Assembly (NCBI GenBank): GCA_028641055.1
Contig: CM054060.1
Span: 239,596,833 to 239,660,832, forward strand
Direction of reading: 5' to 3'
From: Alopecurus myosuroides
Taxonomy: Eukaryota; Streptophyta; Magnoliopsida; Poales; Poaceae
DNA length: 64,000 nt
Below, piece after piece: positions 49,255 through 61,736 of the stretch. The notes beneath the pieces were generated by a model. The model was not told where the DNA came from and searched no databases. It saw only the letters and a list, made by a program, of their open reading frames with translations. Position 1 is the first letter of the stretch; each line of letters starts with the position of its first letter. Made by a program: the position numbers and the translations under genes.

Positions 49255-50889
49255 TGAAGGGGAACATAGCATAGAAAACAAAAAATTTCCTACGCGAGAG
49301 ACACCCGAAAGGCCAAGATCTAATCTAGGAGATGAAGTGTAACGGGCAACAAGAGGGTTAAGGAGAACACATACCCTCGAAGACTCAAAGTGGTACGAGA
49401 TCAAATCTCGTTGTTGGCGTAGTCGTACTCACACCGATCCCGATAGCGAGAAGATGAGCACCGCAATCCGGCGGTGCATCCGTGATTGGTCACACGTACG
49501 GTTGATGACGAACTTCTTTCCCTCGTTCCAGCGGGGCGCGGAAGTAGAGGATCCCTCGGAACTCCAGCAGCACGACGACGTGGTGGTGGTGAAGAATCCC
49601 ACGGTCAGGGCTTCGCCAAGCCGGAGACCATGAAATGGAGCAGCGGGTGGAGGGAAAGGGAAGTGGCCAAGTGTGTGAAGGAGGGAGAGCTCTCACCCTC
49701 CTTTTATAGGAGAGGGGGAGGCAGCCCAAGGGGGGTGCCCCCACCTCTTCCCTCATCATGTGAGTGGAAGCTCCACTCACACCCACTCATGCTCCCTTAA
49801 TTTTCCACTTGGAAAATCCAAAGGTTTTATTTTAATAAATAAATAAAACCTTTTTATTTCTTTATTTCAGCATTTCTTAATTATATTAACAAACTTTTGC
49901 ATATAGCACCTCGAATCATTTGTTAATTCTATTAACAACCATTCGACGAAAAACCCCTTGAACTATTTCAATTTTCCCCGAAACAATTTCGGTGTTGCCC
50001 AAAATATTCTTCGATATTCCGTATCCTCTCAAACGCGTCATCGAACCTTAAGTGTGTCACCCTACGGTTCGCGAATAAGATAGACATGATCGAGACTCCT
50101 CTCCGATCAATAATCAACAGCGGGATCTGGAGATCCGTGATGACTCCTATATATTCAACGATGACTCTCGTGATCGTGTGAACCAACAACGCCGTGAACT
50201 ATTCCCTTTGTCTCGCGATATTTTACTTGTCCGAGATTCGATTATTGGTATTAACCATACCTTGTTCAATCTCGTTACTGACAAGTACTATTTTCTCGTT
50301 CCCGTGATATAACATCCTTTGTGATCATATCACGTGCTTGCAAGCGGTTTCGATGTGATATCACCGAGAGGGCCCAGAGTATATCTCTCCGTCATTTGGA
50401 TGGACAAATCCCACTCTTGATCCATGATCCTCAACTAATACTTTCCGAATAATTAACGACACCTTTATAGTCACCCTGTTACGGTGTGACGTTTGATGCC
50501 ATCAAAGCACTCTTCCGGTATCAGCGATTGACATGATCTCATGGTCTAAGGAATAAGTTACTTCGTATGTTTGATATAACAATGTAAACTAAATGACTTG
50601 ATCGCATTGCTATATTCTCTTTGGGTATATGTTCATCACATCATTCTTCTAATGACATGACCCCGTTATTAATAACATCCAATGTTCATGATCAGGAAAC
50701 CTTGATCATCTATTAATCAACGAGCTAGTTAAAAGAGAGGCTTTACTAGGAACCATTGTTTGTTTATTAAGCACACATGTATCAACGTCGCCGGTTAATA
50801 CAATTCTAGCATGAGAAATAAACATTCATCATAAACAAGGAATAAGATAATAACCATTTTATTATTGCCTCTCGGGCATATTCCCTTCA
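49255..50889 (-). mobile_element. C1 5' LTR (right copy)
   Basis: The 1635-bp LTR matches 32365-34011. A minus-strand TATA-like CTATAAAAGG corresponds to plus 49702-49711. The right flank TTGAT (50890-50894) repeats 32360-32364 exactly. Without L1 and its duplicated target, C1 is about 8.3 kb. Confidence 0.93.
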
Positions 50890-50894
50890 TTGAT

Positions 50895-52875
50895 CTCCAC
50901 TTAGGCCAAAAGCCTAAGCTTGGGGGGAGGTATACCGACATCACACTCATCTTTATATCATGCTTCCGCCGGTTCTTTGTATATCCATGTTTTCGTTTCT
51001 TTCGTTTGCTTTTGTTTCTTTCGCTTCTTTCGTTTCTTTTGTTTTGATTGTTTTGTTCTTGCTTTCCAAAACACAAAAAGACCAAAAATATTTCTGTTGT
51101 TTATCTTTATTTTCTCCTTTAGTTTCTTTTGTTGGTTTGCTTTCTTTTCTCGTTTCGGTTTAATATTCAAAAATCCAAAAATATCTTTCTTTGTTTACTT
51201 GTTTCCTTCTATTCTTGTCTTAAATTCGAAAACCCAAAAATATTTGTTGTTCTTTTTTGGTTTTGTAAAGTTTGTTGCAGAGTTCACCCGACTTCCGTGT
51301 CTCCCTTGGAGGTTCGTTATCATTCTATATTATTCAATCCACAAGTGAAGAGCAATAATGATGATTTACGACGATTCAAGTTGTGGTGAGAGGCTGGTAT
51401 GAACTCTATTTGTTTTATTTTTGTACATATACTCATCCATGTGGACATGCTTAGTTTGTTCATGTAAGGTGTATGTTATTTAATTTATGCTTAGTAGTTC
51501 GTGCTCTCACGTGTTTAGTTCCAACTTATTAATATAAGATAGGATGTCGTATGAATGTTTGCATGCATTGTTTTATTCATAGAAGGGTATGCCATTGTGG
51601 TATCTCCCTCTGATTGTTTCACTTGAATCGAATTGGCACATGCTCATGCATGCATATGACTTAAAACAAAAAGTTAATTAAGCCTCGATGATTTATTTTG
51701 CCTCAGAGTATTTTTATCACTTTTATGCCCCAGTTAATTTTGTTTTGTCGCAAGCATGATTATGACGGTTGTTGCTCTCTTGATTGTCGCTCCCCGTCTA
51801 TTGCTAGCCTTCACCTGTACTGAGTATGAGCTCTACTCGTGCATCCAACTCCCAAAAACCAAAGTTTACGAAATGTGTCCACCATACCTACCTATATATG
51901 TGGTATTTAACCGCCACTGCAAGTAAATTTCTCGTGTGCTACCTTTAAAACCTTCGAAAAATTATTCCTGTTTTGTGCCCCTGTTTTAGCTCATGAGGAA
52001 GTAAATAGAGAATCTTTATCTCATTTGTTGATTGGATTTCACACCCTAGACTAGTGTCTTCATCCTCTTATCCAAATGATAGAAGAGCCGGCAGTGGGGT
52101 GCCCAACCCCAAATTAATACAACAAATTGTCTTCACTATTTTTGCCCCTGATTTATCAATCAAAGCATAATTGTGTAAACAAAAGAGAAAGAGGGATGAC
52201 CTTCTACCCATACGCGTCCTTCTATGGTAACCGCTCTTGTGAAGTTTAGTTCTTGTGACGTATTGTATTATCGGTTTAAAATTCGTTGACATAGGCATAC
52301 ACCTCTCCCAAAAATGTTTTCAATACCTCTGTTTAATAAAATAAAAAGCTCTAGCACATGCCCTGCTTCCCTCTGCGAAGGGATTTCGTTTACTTTTATG
52401 TTGAGTCTTAACCTTCTCACTTTATGCACCTTCTTGAGAGCATGGCTGTCATTCTTAGTGTAATGTGCTTGTCCCAAAACACGGTTGATTATGGTATAAC
52501 TTTGATGCTTGTATCTTTGATATCTTTATTTCTAGTCTTCATTTGAACTTCCGAGGTGCCCTAGAATTTATGTTTTGCGCCATTATTAAGGGCAAGTGAG
52601 TACACTTTATAATACCCTATCATGAGCATTGCAATCCTGCAGATTGATATACTTCATGTTGTTTATTATTAGTTTGTTGGTATCTCTTCATGGTTTGCAT
52701 AACTGCTAGGTGACTTTTATCTTGCATACATCTTATTATGAATTGCCTCAACACATGATCATTTAGTGAGTATATTTACATCATATGAAACAAATGTGTT
52801 CGTAAAATTATTTTATCGCACTCAGTTGTCACTGAATTGCTTTAGGACAAGCAATAAGCTAAGCTTGGGGGGAGT
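50895..52875 (+). mobile_element. G2 3' non-coding region and polypurine tract
   Basis: G2 resumes here after C1. It has AAGCCTAAGCTTGGGGGGAG near 50912, a T-rich tract with repeated TTTCTTT/TTCGTTT (50990-51260), and a part (about 51770-52460) related to the G1 internal region at 7500-8280. The polypurine tract AGCTTGGGGGGAG is at 52862-52874. One frame at 50920-51348 is open but extremely Phe-rich, a translation of the T-rich tract and not a gene. Confidence 0.75.
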
Positions 52876-54269
52876 TGATACATCCAAAACGTATCTCCTT
52901 TTTCGAACACTTTTTTTTATTGTTTGCCTCTAAAATTCTGAGTTTTTGATACAACTAACACTGACTGACGCTGTTTTCAGCAGAATTACCTTGGTGTCTC
53001 CTTTTTGTGCAGAAAAATCAACTTTCGGGAAAATGCCCAGAAAAGATCCCGAAGACCTTAAAACACCCGAAGACGCCCGGAGCTAGAAGGAGCCCCGGAG
53101 AGGGGCCATGAGGGGGCCATACCACCCCTAGGCGTGCCCCCTTGGCCGCGCCGCATGGTGGTGTGGGCCCCCAGGCACCCCCTCGGGCTCCCCTTTCGAG
53201 TACTTATGCCCCGTAAACCTAAAACGTGAGGGGGTTCGTCATATTCCACAGAAAGACAATAGAGTGACACCGCCACCTCGAAACTCAATTCGGGGATCAA
53301 AAGTTTCTATTCTGGCGCCCTGCCGGGACGGGAATTCAGAGGAGATCATCGCCATCGACACCACCACCTCTTCTCCATCAACCATCCATGATTCCCCCGT
53401 CCATGTGTGAAGAAACACCGCTGTAGGCTGAGAGGGATGGAAGAGATTGGATGAGATCGATCATGTAATAATGCCAGATTGTTAGAGCATAGTGCCTAGT
53501 ATCCATTGTTAGTGTTTTCTACCGTTGTTGCAACTTGTTATGCTTAATTCTTGTCACTAGGGCCCGAGTGCCATGATCTCAGATCTGAACATGTTATTGT
53601 TTCATGAGTATAATTATGTTTCTTGATCATATCTGCAAGTTGTTTACAAATGTCATTGTCCGGAACCCGTGGCCCCAAAGTGACAGAAATTGGGACAACC
53701 GGAGGGGATGCTTGTGATGTGAGGATCACGTGTGTTCACGGAGTGTTAATGCTTTGCTCCGATCCTTTATTAAAAGGAGCACCTTAATTACCAGTAGTTT
53801 CCCTTGAGGCCCCACTGCAACGGGCTGGTAGGACAAAAGATGTTGTGCAAGTTTCTCATTGCGAGCACGTATGACTATATTGGAACACATGCCTATAGTT
53901 TACCTAGAACTTGGATGCTTTATTATTATTATCTGCAATGCCCATGTTTAGATTATTGCATGACCTATCTTATCCATGCAACACCCGTTCATCCATTCCC
54001 TTTGCCTACGGTATTTTCATCCTGATGTTTCCCGCGATTGCTACTGCTGTTATTATTTTACTCCTGCTGTTATTTTACTACTACTGCTGCTATAAAACTG
54101 TTACCACTGATAAATTGTTGCGAGAAAGTCTACTTTCAGGTGCAGCTGAATTGACAACTCATTTGTTAAGGCTTATAAATATTCTTTTGCTCCTCTTGTG
54201 TTGAATCAATAAATTTGGGTTTTACTTCCCTTGAAGACTGTTGCGATCCCCTATACTTGTGGGTCATCA
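52876..54269 (+). mobile_element. G2 right (3') LTR
   Basis: The 1394-bp LTR starts TGATACATCCAAAACG and ends GGGTCATCA. The target-site copy AGGAG follows at 54270-54274. Without C1, G2 is about 9.6 kb. Confidence 0.93.
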
Positions 54270-54274
54270 AGGAG

Positions 54275-55283
54275 ACGGTTGAACCTCTACGCGATGTTAT
54301 TGACTCTATGCAAGGCTGGGTGCTACGGACTGGGACCTTTGTGGAGCGGGCTGAGGCTGCACTAGCTAGGCTATGCCACTCGTCCCCTGTGTTACCTTCC
54401 GATCCTGGAATGCGCTCTTTGGTGGTGCCTGATGTTGGCTTCACGGACATGAGTGGAGCAGGTCTGTATGGCAGTTTCTCTCCTAGTGGCCGGGCAAGTT
54501 CGTCGGTGCCGGCTCCAGTGCTACAGATTTTGCTCGAGCTTTAGGATTTGTGTGGGGAGTTAGTTTGCCTCTTTCTGTTGAGCAAGTGAAGACGGACTTG
54601 CTCGAGAACTTAGTCGTGGCTTTGCCGTTGAGCTAGACGCTTGATTTCGAGGAAAGTGGTGTTCTTGATGGTGCAGTCTCTCTTTTGCCCGAGTCCATCG
54701 GGCATTTGGTTCCTGTAGCAGATGTGGTTGTTTCGTCCGGACCGTTGGCACGTGTGCCTAGGGCTCTAGTTGCCAAAGATATTTGCGATTTCCTTACCAC
54801 CTTTGCTGCCGCTGACCCTGAATCTGGTAAGACAATTGGGTCTCTACTGAAGCAAAAAGCTAGCAGGGATAAGAGTAGGATAGGCGACACTAGCTCTAGG
54901 TCTATCATCGTGCAGGATAAATCAAACAAGTGCAGAAGCAAGAAGAGTAGCGTTAGGTTGTTTGATGGATGACTCTCACTGTCTTGGCATATCACTATGG
55001 GTGTGCCCGTGTCCGTTGCCTTTGCCAATGTGCTTTTCTCGATTTATGACCACTCTATGGGGGCTCTCTGGTGATGTGGTGTTTCTGTCGATGGGTTGTA
55101 GGTGTATCGTGTTGTGAGCGTGTGGCCTCATATTTTGGGAGTAGTCCACTTATTTTTCAGGGTGGTGTCTTGTTGCTCTTTCTGACCAATTTTGTAACGA
55201 TTTTCTCCCGATTTTCCGTAAATAAATTGGGCAACTCTTTCTTAATTAATGGATGAGGCAATTTGCCTCCGTTTCAAAAAAAA
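54275..55283 (+). pseudogene. LINE-type ORF, right part, and poly(A) end
   Basis: The frame interrupted at 26178 continues here (TVEPLRDVIDSMQGWVLR) to a TAG at about 54542. Further frame changes follow, and a last open piece (about 54685-54972) has CDFLTTFAAADPESG and a basic C-terminus. From about 54973 it is 3' untranslated sequence ending AATGGATGAGGCAATTTGCC and CCTCCGTTTC followed by nine A (55275-55283). That tail is one I associate with Triticeae LINEs. No endonuclease or reverse transcriptase is present, so this is an ORF1-only remnant. A target-site duplication could not be confirmed. Confidence 0.65.
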
Positions 55284-55473
55284 ATCGCATTGATTTTGTT
55301 GAATATATTAGCAATTTAGCATATGATTTAATCCGAAATAGAATCAAATAAATCATGACAATAGCAATGCATCTGAGAATGCAAATAGCTAATACAGTAG
55401 ATAAACAGATCCAATCTACGGCAAAAACTAGACACATGAATTGCACTCGTCCAGATGAGCGAGAGATACGTAC
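55284..55473 (-). other. Intron-like ancestral sequence
   Basis: AT-rich sequence between the LINE poly(A) and the right exon fragment. On the minus strand it follows a GT donor (55473-55472) and is T-rich, like a plant intron. It carries no gene of its own. Confidence 0.4.
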
Positions 55474-55802
55474 GGTGCAACGACAGTGAAACCGGCTGCG
55501 GTGTTGTTGTGCAAGTTGTCGGCCATGTCGTCGATGAAGAGGTTGCCGAGATCTGGGAAGTAGTCGTTGTTGGGGAAGTTGTCGTCGTCAGCAGTCGCGC
55601 GAGTACGCTCCCCGAAAACCTAATCGACCCTCTCCCGTACAGGATCACAAGAGGCGGGGTTTCGGAGGCCTGATGCCCTTTCTCGTTGTGCACACCGGAA
55701 AGAGGGATGGAAAAAACTTGATTGACAACGCAGTGCTTTGGAACGGTGCGAAACCATAAGACGAAGTGGTGGCTAGGGTTGGCGTCCGCACGTGTATATA
55801 TA
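55474..55802 (-). pseudogene. Damaged first-exon fragment, unknown gene (right copy)
   Basis: On the minus strand a TATA box (plus 55795-55802) is followed by sequence that aligns with 25017-25360, in inverted orientation. The acidic frame here reads DDDNFPNNDYFPDLGNLF (about 55610-55557), matching the left copy, but it lacks the ATG. Upstream it meets a TAG at 55622-55620 where the left copy has AAG. A second frame (LYGRGSIRFSGSVLARLL, about 55650-55595) is open throughout and matches the left copy better per codon. The exon would end at 55474 before GTACGTATC. Both copies are therefore damaged, by different changes. I do not recognise the protein. Confidence 0.5.
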
Positions 55803-56771
55803 CTGCTGTTCAGGAGAGACGTGGGAGTACGTCCGAGTCGGTTCGGTACGATCCAGAGGAATCATTAAATTTTTCCAAACAACAAAAATAAACGTTCTCT
55901 GCTCGGCTCATTCCCGCAACCCGTGGCGCGGCGAGCGGCGGAGGAGGCGCGCGCGTGGAACACTCCTCTCCACTTGTGACACTAATCATACATGAACTAG
56001 AATGACTGACCTTATAAGGTGGTGCCACTCTCTCCAAACTAGCAATGTGAAATAAACTATATTCCCACCCTCTCCACTTAATTTATTCATGAATATGCCA
56101 TGCAATTTCAAATTTTAGTTAGACTTAGTTTGGCTATTGGACCGAGCCAAATAATAAAATCCCAACACGACCAACACGCTGACAATGTTAACGAGCCGAC
56201 TGGTTGCGCGTGCTAGAAGTAGCACGGCGTGTTTTTGCAAATAGCAGAATAGTATGATCTGGGCTAGTAGAAATAAATAAATAAAATGATTGCTAACATT
56301 TCACTCGTTCTACTTTAGTATATCTGAATAAAATAGAGTTGTGGAACAAGTAATTAAAGAGGAAACGAAGCAAGGGAGAAAGCCCTCGATCGTCTCGGTC
56401 AAAAGCGATAGGCGCGCTGCAGGTGATCGTTGACAGCAGAAATGCAAAGGAAAACATCACACGGTTGGATTCGGCCGTAGCTGATCCGGTCGCTCGCTCC
56501 GCCGTTTCCTGCCGTCTCATTTCGCCACAATCCATCTCTTCCTCCTCACATCATCTATCTGGCCACCAACTTAATAATAATACAAAATTAATACGGATAT
56601 AATAAACATGAGCAGCCGCGTGCATGAAAGCAATGTGGCGGCGGCCAACGACAGTGTGCCAATACTCAATTTGACAACCACAGGCATGCGCGCGGAATCT
56701 GTCAAAACGCGCTTCCAAAAAACTCTACCTAGCTAAAAGGTAAACGCCGGGCTGCGCAAATGGATCAAGAC
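55803..56771 (+). promoter_or_regulatory. Upstream region of the peroxidase gene
   Basis: No gene or complete transposon is recognisable. Four W-box cores (TTGAC, the site of WRKY factors) occur: 56397-56402 (reverse, GGTCAA), 56430-56434, 56671-56675 and 56701-56705 (reverse). Such clusters are common in stress-induced peroxidase promoters, but the core is only five bases and can occur by chance. Confidence 0.4.
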
Positions 56772-56780
56772 TACAAATAG
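56772..56780 (+). promoter_or_regulatory. TATA-like box of the peroxidase gene
   Basis: TACAAATAG lies 142 bp before the start codon, followed by a C-rich stretch and a pyrimidine-rich leader (CTCTCTGCCTCTATC). No better TATA candidate is nearby. Confidence 0.45.
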
Positions 56781-56915
56781 CCCCCGTTTCCCTCACATCA
56801 TATCCATCTCTCTGCCTCTATCTAGCAGTAGCAACTATCTAGCTTGTCGATCGCTCCACCAGTGGCTGGAAAACCAGCAGGCCTTTTTCCTTGTGAACGT
56901 GTGTGTGTGTAGTAA

Positions 56916-57976
<1,061 letters not shown>

Positions 57977-58204
57977 CCAACAAGATGTACACATACAATT
58001 TTATTTGTTTTTCTTCCTTTGATATGCTCATGTAAAGAATTGTCCGAGGGTGAACAGGAAGCCCTACTGACGAACAAGATGCACATACAATTTTACTTGT
58101 TTTTGTTGCTTTTACGAGTAGTGATATGCTTGTGTAAATCATTGTTTTGATTCATTCTAATTGTAAATGCCTACCGACCACAATGTAAATGTAAATGCCC
58201 TTTC

Positions 58205-59565
58205 GTCACTGCTTGTTTAAAAATGAAGGGGGACGAAACCCCGACCCTATCCATCGAAACGATGCACACAACACTTTTATTGCAAAGTATAGAAAGATTC
58301 AATGTAAGTGAACCCGAGTCTCCATGCCTCGCGACAGAATCTCCATCGAGCTATTGATGCTAACCCTATGGTAAAAGACAAAACAAAGAGAAAATACACA
58401 ACTTATCGGCAAAGCCAACAAGAAAGAACCACCGCAACCGATCATGCCGAGTCCATTGTCAGAAATGTTTCCACCGAAGTGTGCTTCCTCGATGTTGAGA
58501 TATATACCATAATCAACCCATCGCTAACCACATGCCGCTGCAGAAGAAATTGGAAGCGGATAACGTCTCATACTGCCACACCTCCGGCAACCATTCTCGA
58601 CCTAGCGACAACAAACATGACTTGACGCCGCGGAGGAGACATCGTGCATAGCATCTACCGGGACCCTGCATGAATTGATGTCTCTGTATTAGACGTCGTG
58701 CATCGCCATTGCTGGTCAGGTATGACTTCCAAAAATCCGCCGAAGTCATGGTGCGTAGCACTTGCTCAGTCAAATCGAACTCCACCTCCAAGTGGAGGGG
58801 CGTCCCATACCGCCGTCGGCCTCATACAACCATCGACCGAAATACCGCTAGTTGGAAACCATCACCAAAATGAAGATCCGACCATCACGTCATCCATACA
58901 CCGCAATACACCAACCCCAATGTCCGCCGACATGACAGTCGAGGGATGCCGACCCAAGCATAATAACTATAGTGTTGCCAACGGTAACGTCACAATGAGA
59001 AAATCATGGCCATATCCGCTGCCGCTAGAACAGTTGCCGAAAATCGTGATGCCACGCAGAGCAGCCACCCGACAACCACCACCGCTCCGCCACAAGCCGC
59101 CACAGATCTTGCTCCGTGATTCCGTCAGCCCAAGAAATGAGGCCGCCGAGACCTCAGCACCGCCACCACTAGTCCCTCTAGCCGTCATAGCCACCAAACT
59201 CCCGAGGAGGGTGCGACGCCGGAACATCGTCATCGGCCGACCTGACGGGTCTAGGGTTTCCCCTAGGGCTGCCACCACATAGAGGGAAGACATCAGACTA
59301 CGATGAAACCACCAAGAAGGTGATGGCGTCCGCGGACGTCATCGTCGTAGGCCCTAGAAAATGACGGAGGCATGCTTTTACCGATCGCGCCTCACAGCCT
59401 TCATACCGAGACCTCGCAAGAAAGGCTAGCTAGACCACCGAGCATCCACCGGTAGCAGCCACATGATTGGGAGTGTCTAGAATCTGCAGAATCCGGATAG
59501 TTACCACCTGCACCATCCGAGGCCACGACCAGAAGTCCGCCTCCGGACAACACCACCAATGGAGA
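58205..59565 (-). mobile_element. Unidentified minus-strand repeat-like insertion
   Basis: The left edge reads GGGGGACGAAACCCCGACCC and then GATGCACACAACAC. On the minus strand this gives the GGGTCGGGGTTTCGTCCCCC type of end that I associate with Triticeae LINE-like or short non-autonomous repeats. The remainder is GC-moderate with overlapping frames on both strands (plus 58698-59282; minus 58967-59293) that show no domain. No reverse transcriptase or transposase is visible. Boundaries and class are uncertain. Confidence 0.35.
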
Positions 59566-60332
59566 ATGTTGCGGTGAACAGTCTCCACCCATTGGGGACC
59601 CCAAGATGAAGATGATGTGGCCTAGCGGGAAGTTTTCCCTTAGTGTTGAGACCAAGATTATCGAACAAGTAGGACTTAGAGATCTCCAACAAGTCTTTTA
59701 ATGAACCTACACAGGGCACACTACTTTCTTTGCCCCAACGTTTCGTGAAGGTTGTCAAACTTCCCGTGTTTCCCAAAAACAAAATTAAACTTATAGTGTG
59801 GAAAACAATAATAAAAGCAATAAAAGTAAAAACGAACTAGCAAACAAGTAATGGTTAAAAGCAAGTAAACAAGATTGCAATCAACATAAAACAATGGACC
59901 GAGGGCCATAGTTTCATCAGTGGTAACTCTCCATAGATAGAGAAGCAAATATGTTGGGTAAACAAATTACAGCTAGGCAACTAACAGAATTGGAACATAA
60001 TTATTATGACAAGAGAAAGTTCATTGCAATATTCATGTAGACATTACATCAAAAATATATAGGTCGTAATCCAACTACGTCTACGACTAATAATTCACCT
60101 TGAGAGTGATTCTGTGCATGCCTCTCTCTGGTATCAAGTTTCAAAGCAACAGACAATTGCATTAAGCATAATACATAATGTACGCAATAATTATAATCAA
60201 TAAGTAGACATAAATACGGATATTTTACCCTTAGTAGAACCAACACATCCTCGACCTTAGATGGGGGAACTACTCACGAACCATCATGGAGGCAGAACGA
60301 TCGATGAAGATGGGGGAACTACTCACGAACCA
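59566..60332 (-). mobile_element. Inverted fragment of a G1-family LTR
   Basis: Reverse-complemented, it follows the second half of the G1 LTRs. The ATGGAGAG...CACTA...GGTCCATT segment, TGTTTTCCACAC, and GTTGGGGCAAAG line up with 9925-10125; the terminal part resembles TTGGGGTTTCCCAACG. The U3 part and TATA box are missing. A 25-bp direct repeat with GGGGGAACTACTCACGAAC lies at 60259-60283 and 60308-60332, at the junction with the next element. Confidence 0.65.
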
Positions 60333-61736
60333 ACAGTGCAAATAGAAGCTTGTATAGACCGTGGCTAGATTTTTTCATGTCATGCTACATGTTATTTTAG
60401 TTCTAAAGCCTAGTGGTTATTTTTTTAGCATGATTTGTCTCAAATAGATGAGAGTGTTTAATGTGCCTTAGAAAGAATCATGAGTTGTTCTTGACATTTT
60501 GAAGCATAAATTTGTGGTGTTCTCCTTTGAATGTTTTATTTGGTTGAATTGGCACATGCTTGCACCATGTTTATGACTAAAAACCAGTTACTTATAGCCT
60601 CTATGATCATTTAGTTTTTGAACTTGTAGTACCACTTATGCTTTGATTAATGATGTTTTTTCGCTATGCATGATTATGGCCATTATTGCTCTCTTGATTT
60701 GTCTCTCCCAGTATTTTGCTAGCCTCCACCTGTACTGAGTATGAGCTCTACTCGTGCATCCAACTCCCAAAAACCAAAGTTTGCCAAATGTGTCCACCAT
60801 ACCTACCTACATGTGGTATTTAATTGCCACTCCAAAGTAAATTGCTCATGTGTTATCATTAAATGCTTCAAAATTACTCCTGTTTTGTGCTACTGTTTAG
60901 CTCATGAGGACATAAATAGAGAATCTTTATCTCACTTGTTGATTGGACTTTTACACCCTGGACTAGTGGTTTCATCCTCTTATCCAATTGATAGAAGAGC
61001 TGGCAGCGGGGTTCCTAGCCCCAAAGTAATACAACAAATTTTCTTCACTATTTTTGCACCTGATTTATCAGTCAAAGCATAAGTGTGTAAACAAAAAAGA
61101 AAGAGGGATGACCTTCTACCCAGAATCGTTGACATAAGCATACACCGCTCTAAAAAATGTTTTCAATACCTCTGTTTAATAAAATAAAAAGTTCTAGCAC
61201 ATGAGTTGATCCCTGCTTCCCTCTACGAAGGGCCTTTCTTTTACTTTTATGTTGAGTCTCCATCTTCTAATGTTATGCATAGTTGAGAGAGCATGGTTGC
61301 CATTCTGAGTTTAATGTGTATTTGTCCCAGAAACATTATTAATTGATTCATGTTGTGTTATTGTTTGTTCTGTAATTATTTGTTCTAGTCTTCCTCATGA
61401 ACTTTGAAGGTTTTCTGGCATTTATGTTTTGCCTAACTCTTAAGGACAAGCGAAATATCACTTTGCCGTGTTATCTCTATGCTTGAAACAAACGTATATC
61501 ATTTGAGTGCATTATTATTCATGATCTTTTATTTGTGTTACTTCTCAAACTGCAAGGTGATTGCTATGTTTTATTGTTAGAATTATATTTATCATGCTTG
61601 TGTTTAAGTTTATGATCTCATCTATGCTTTTAAATTTTAGATTATCAAGTTCATGTTGGTAGCATGTCACCTCAGAAATTATGTGTTTTTATCGTTTACC
61701 TACTCGAGGACGAGTGGGAACTAAGATTGGGGATGT
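60333..61736 (+). mobile_element. G1-family 3' internal region, third copy
   Basis: From CAGTGCAAATAGAAGC it matches 7150-8722: the same non-coding 3' internal region, with the same conserved landmarks. Its polypurine-like GATTGGGGATGT is directly before the LTR. No gene is present. Confidence 0.75.

Noticed and set aside
50920..51348. 142-codon Phe-rich ORF resembling a membrane protein
   Set aside because: It is a translation of a TTTCTTT-rich tract in the G2 3' non-coding region.
58698..59282. 194-codon Pro/Thr/Arg-rich ORF
   Set aside because: It overlaps a 108-codon frame on the other strand, has no domain and lies in repeat-like sequence.
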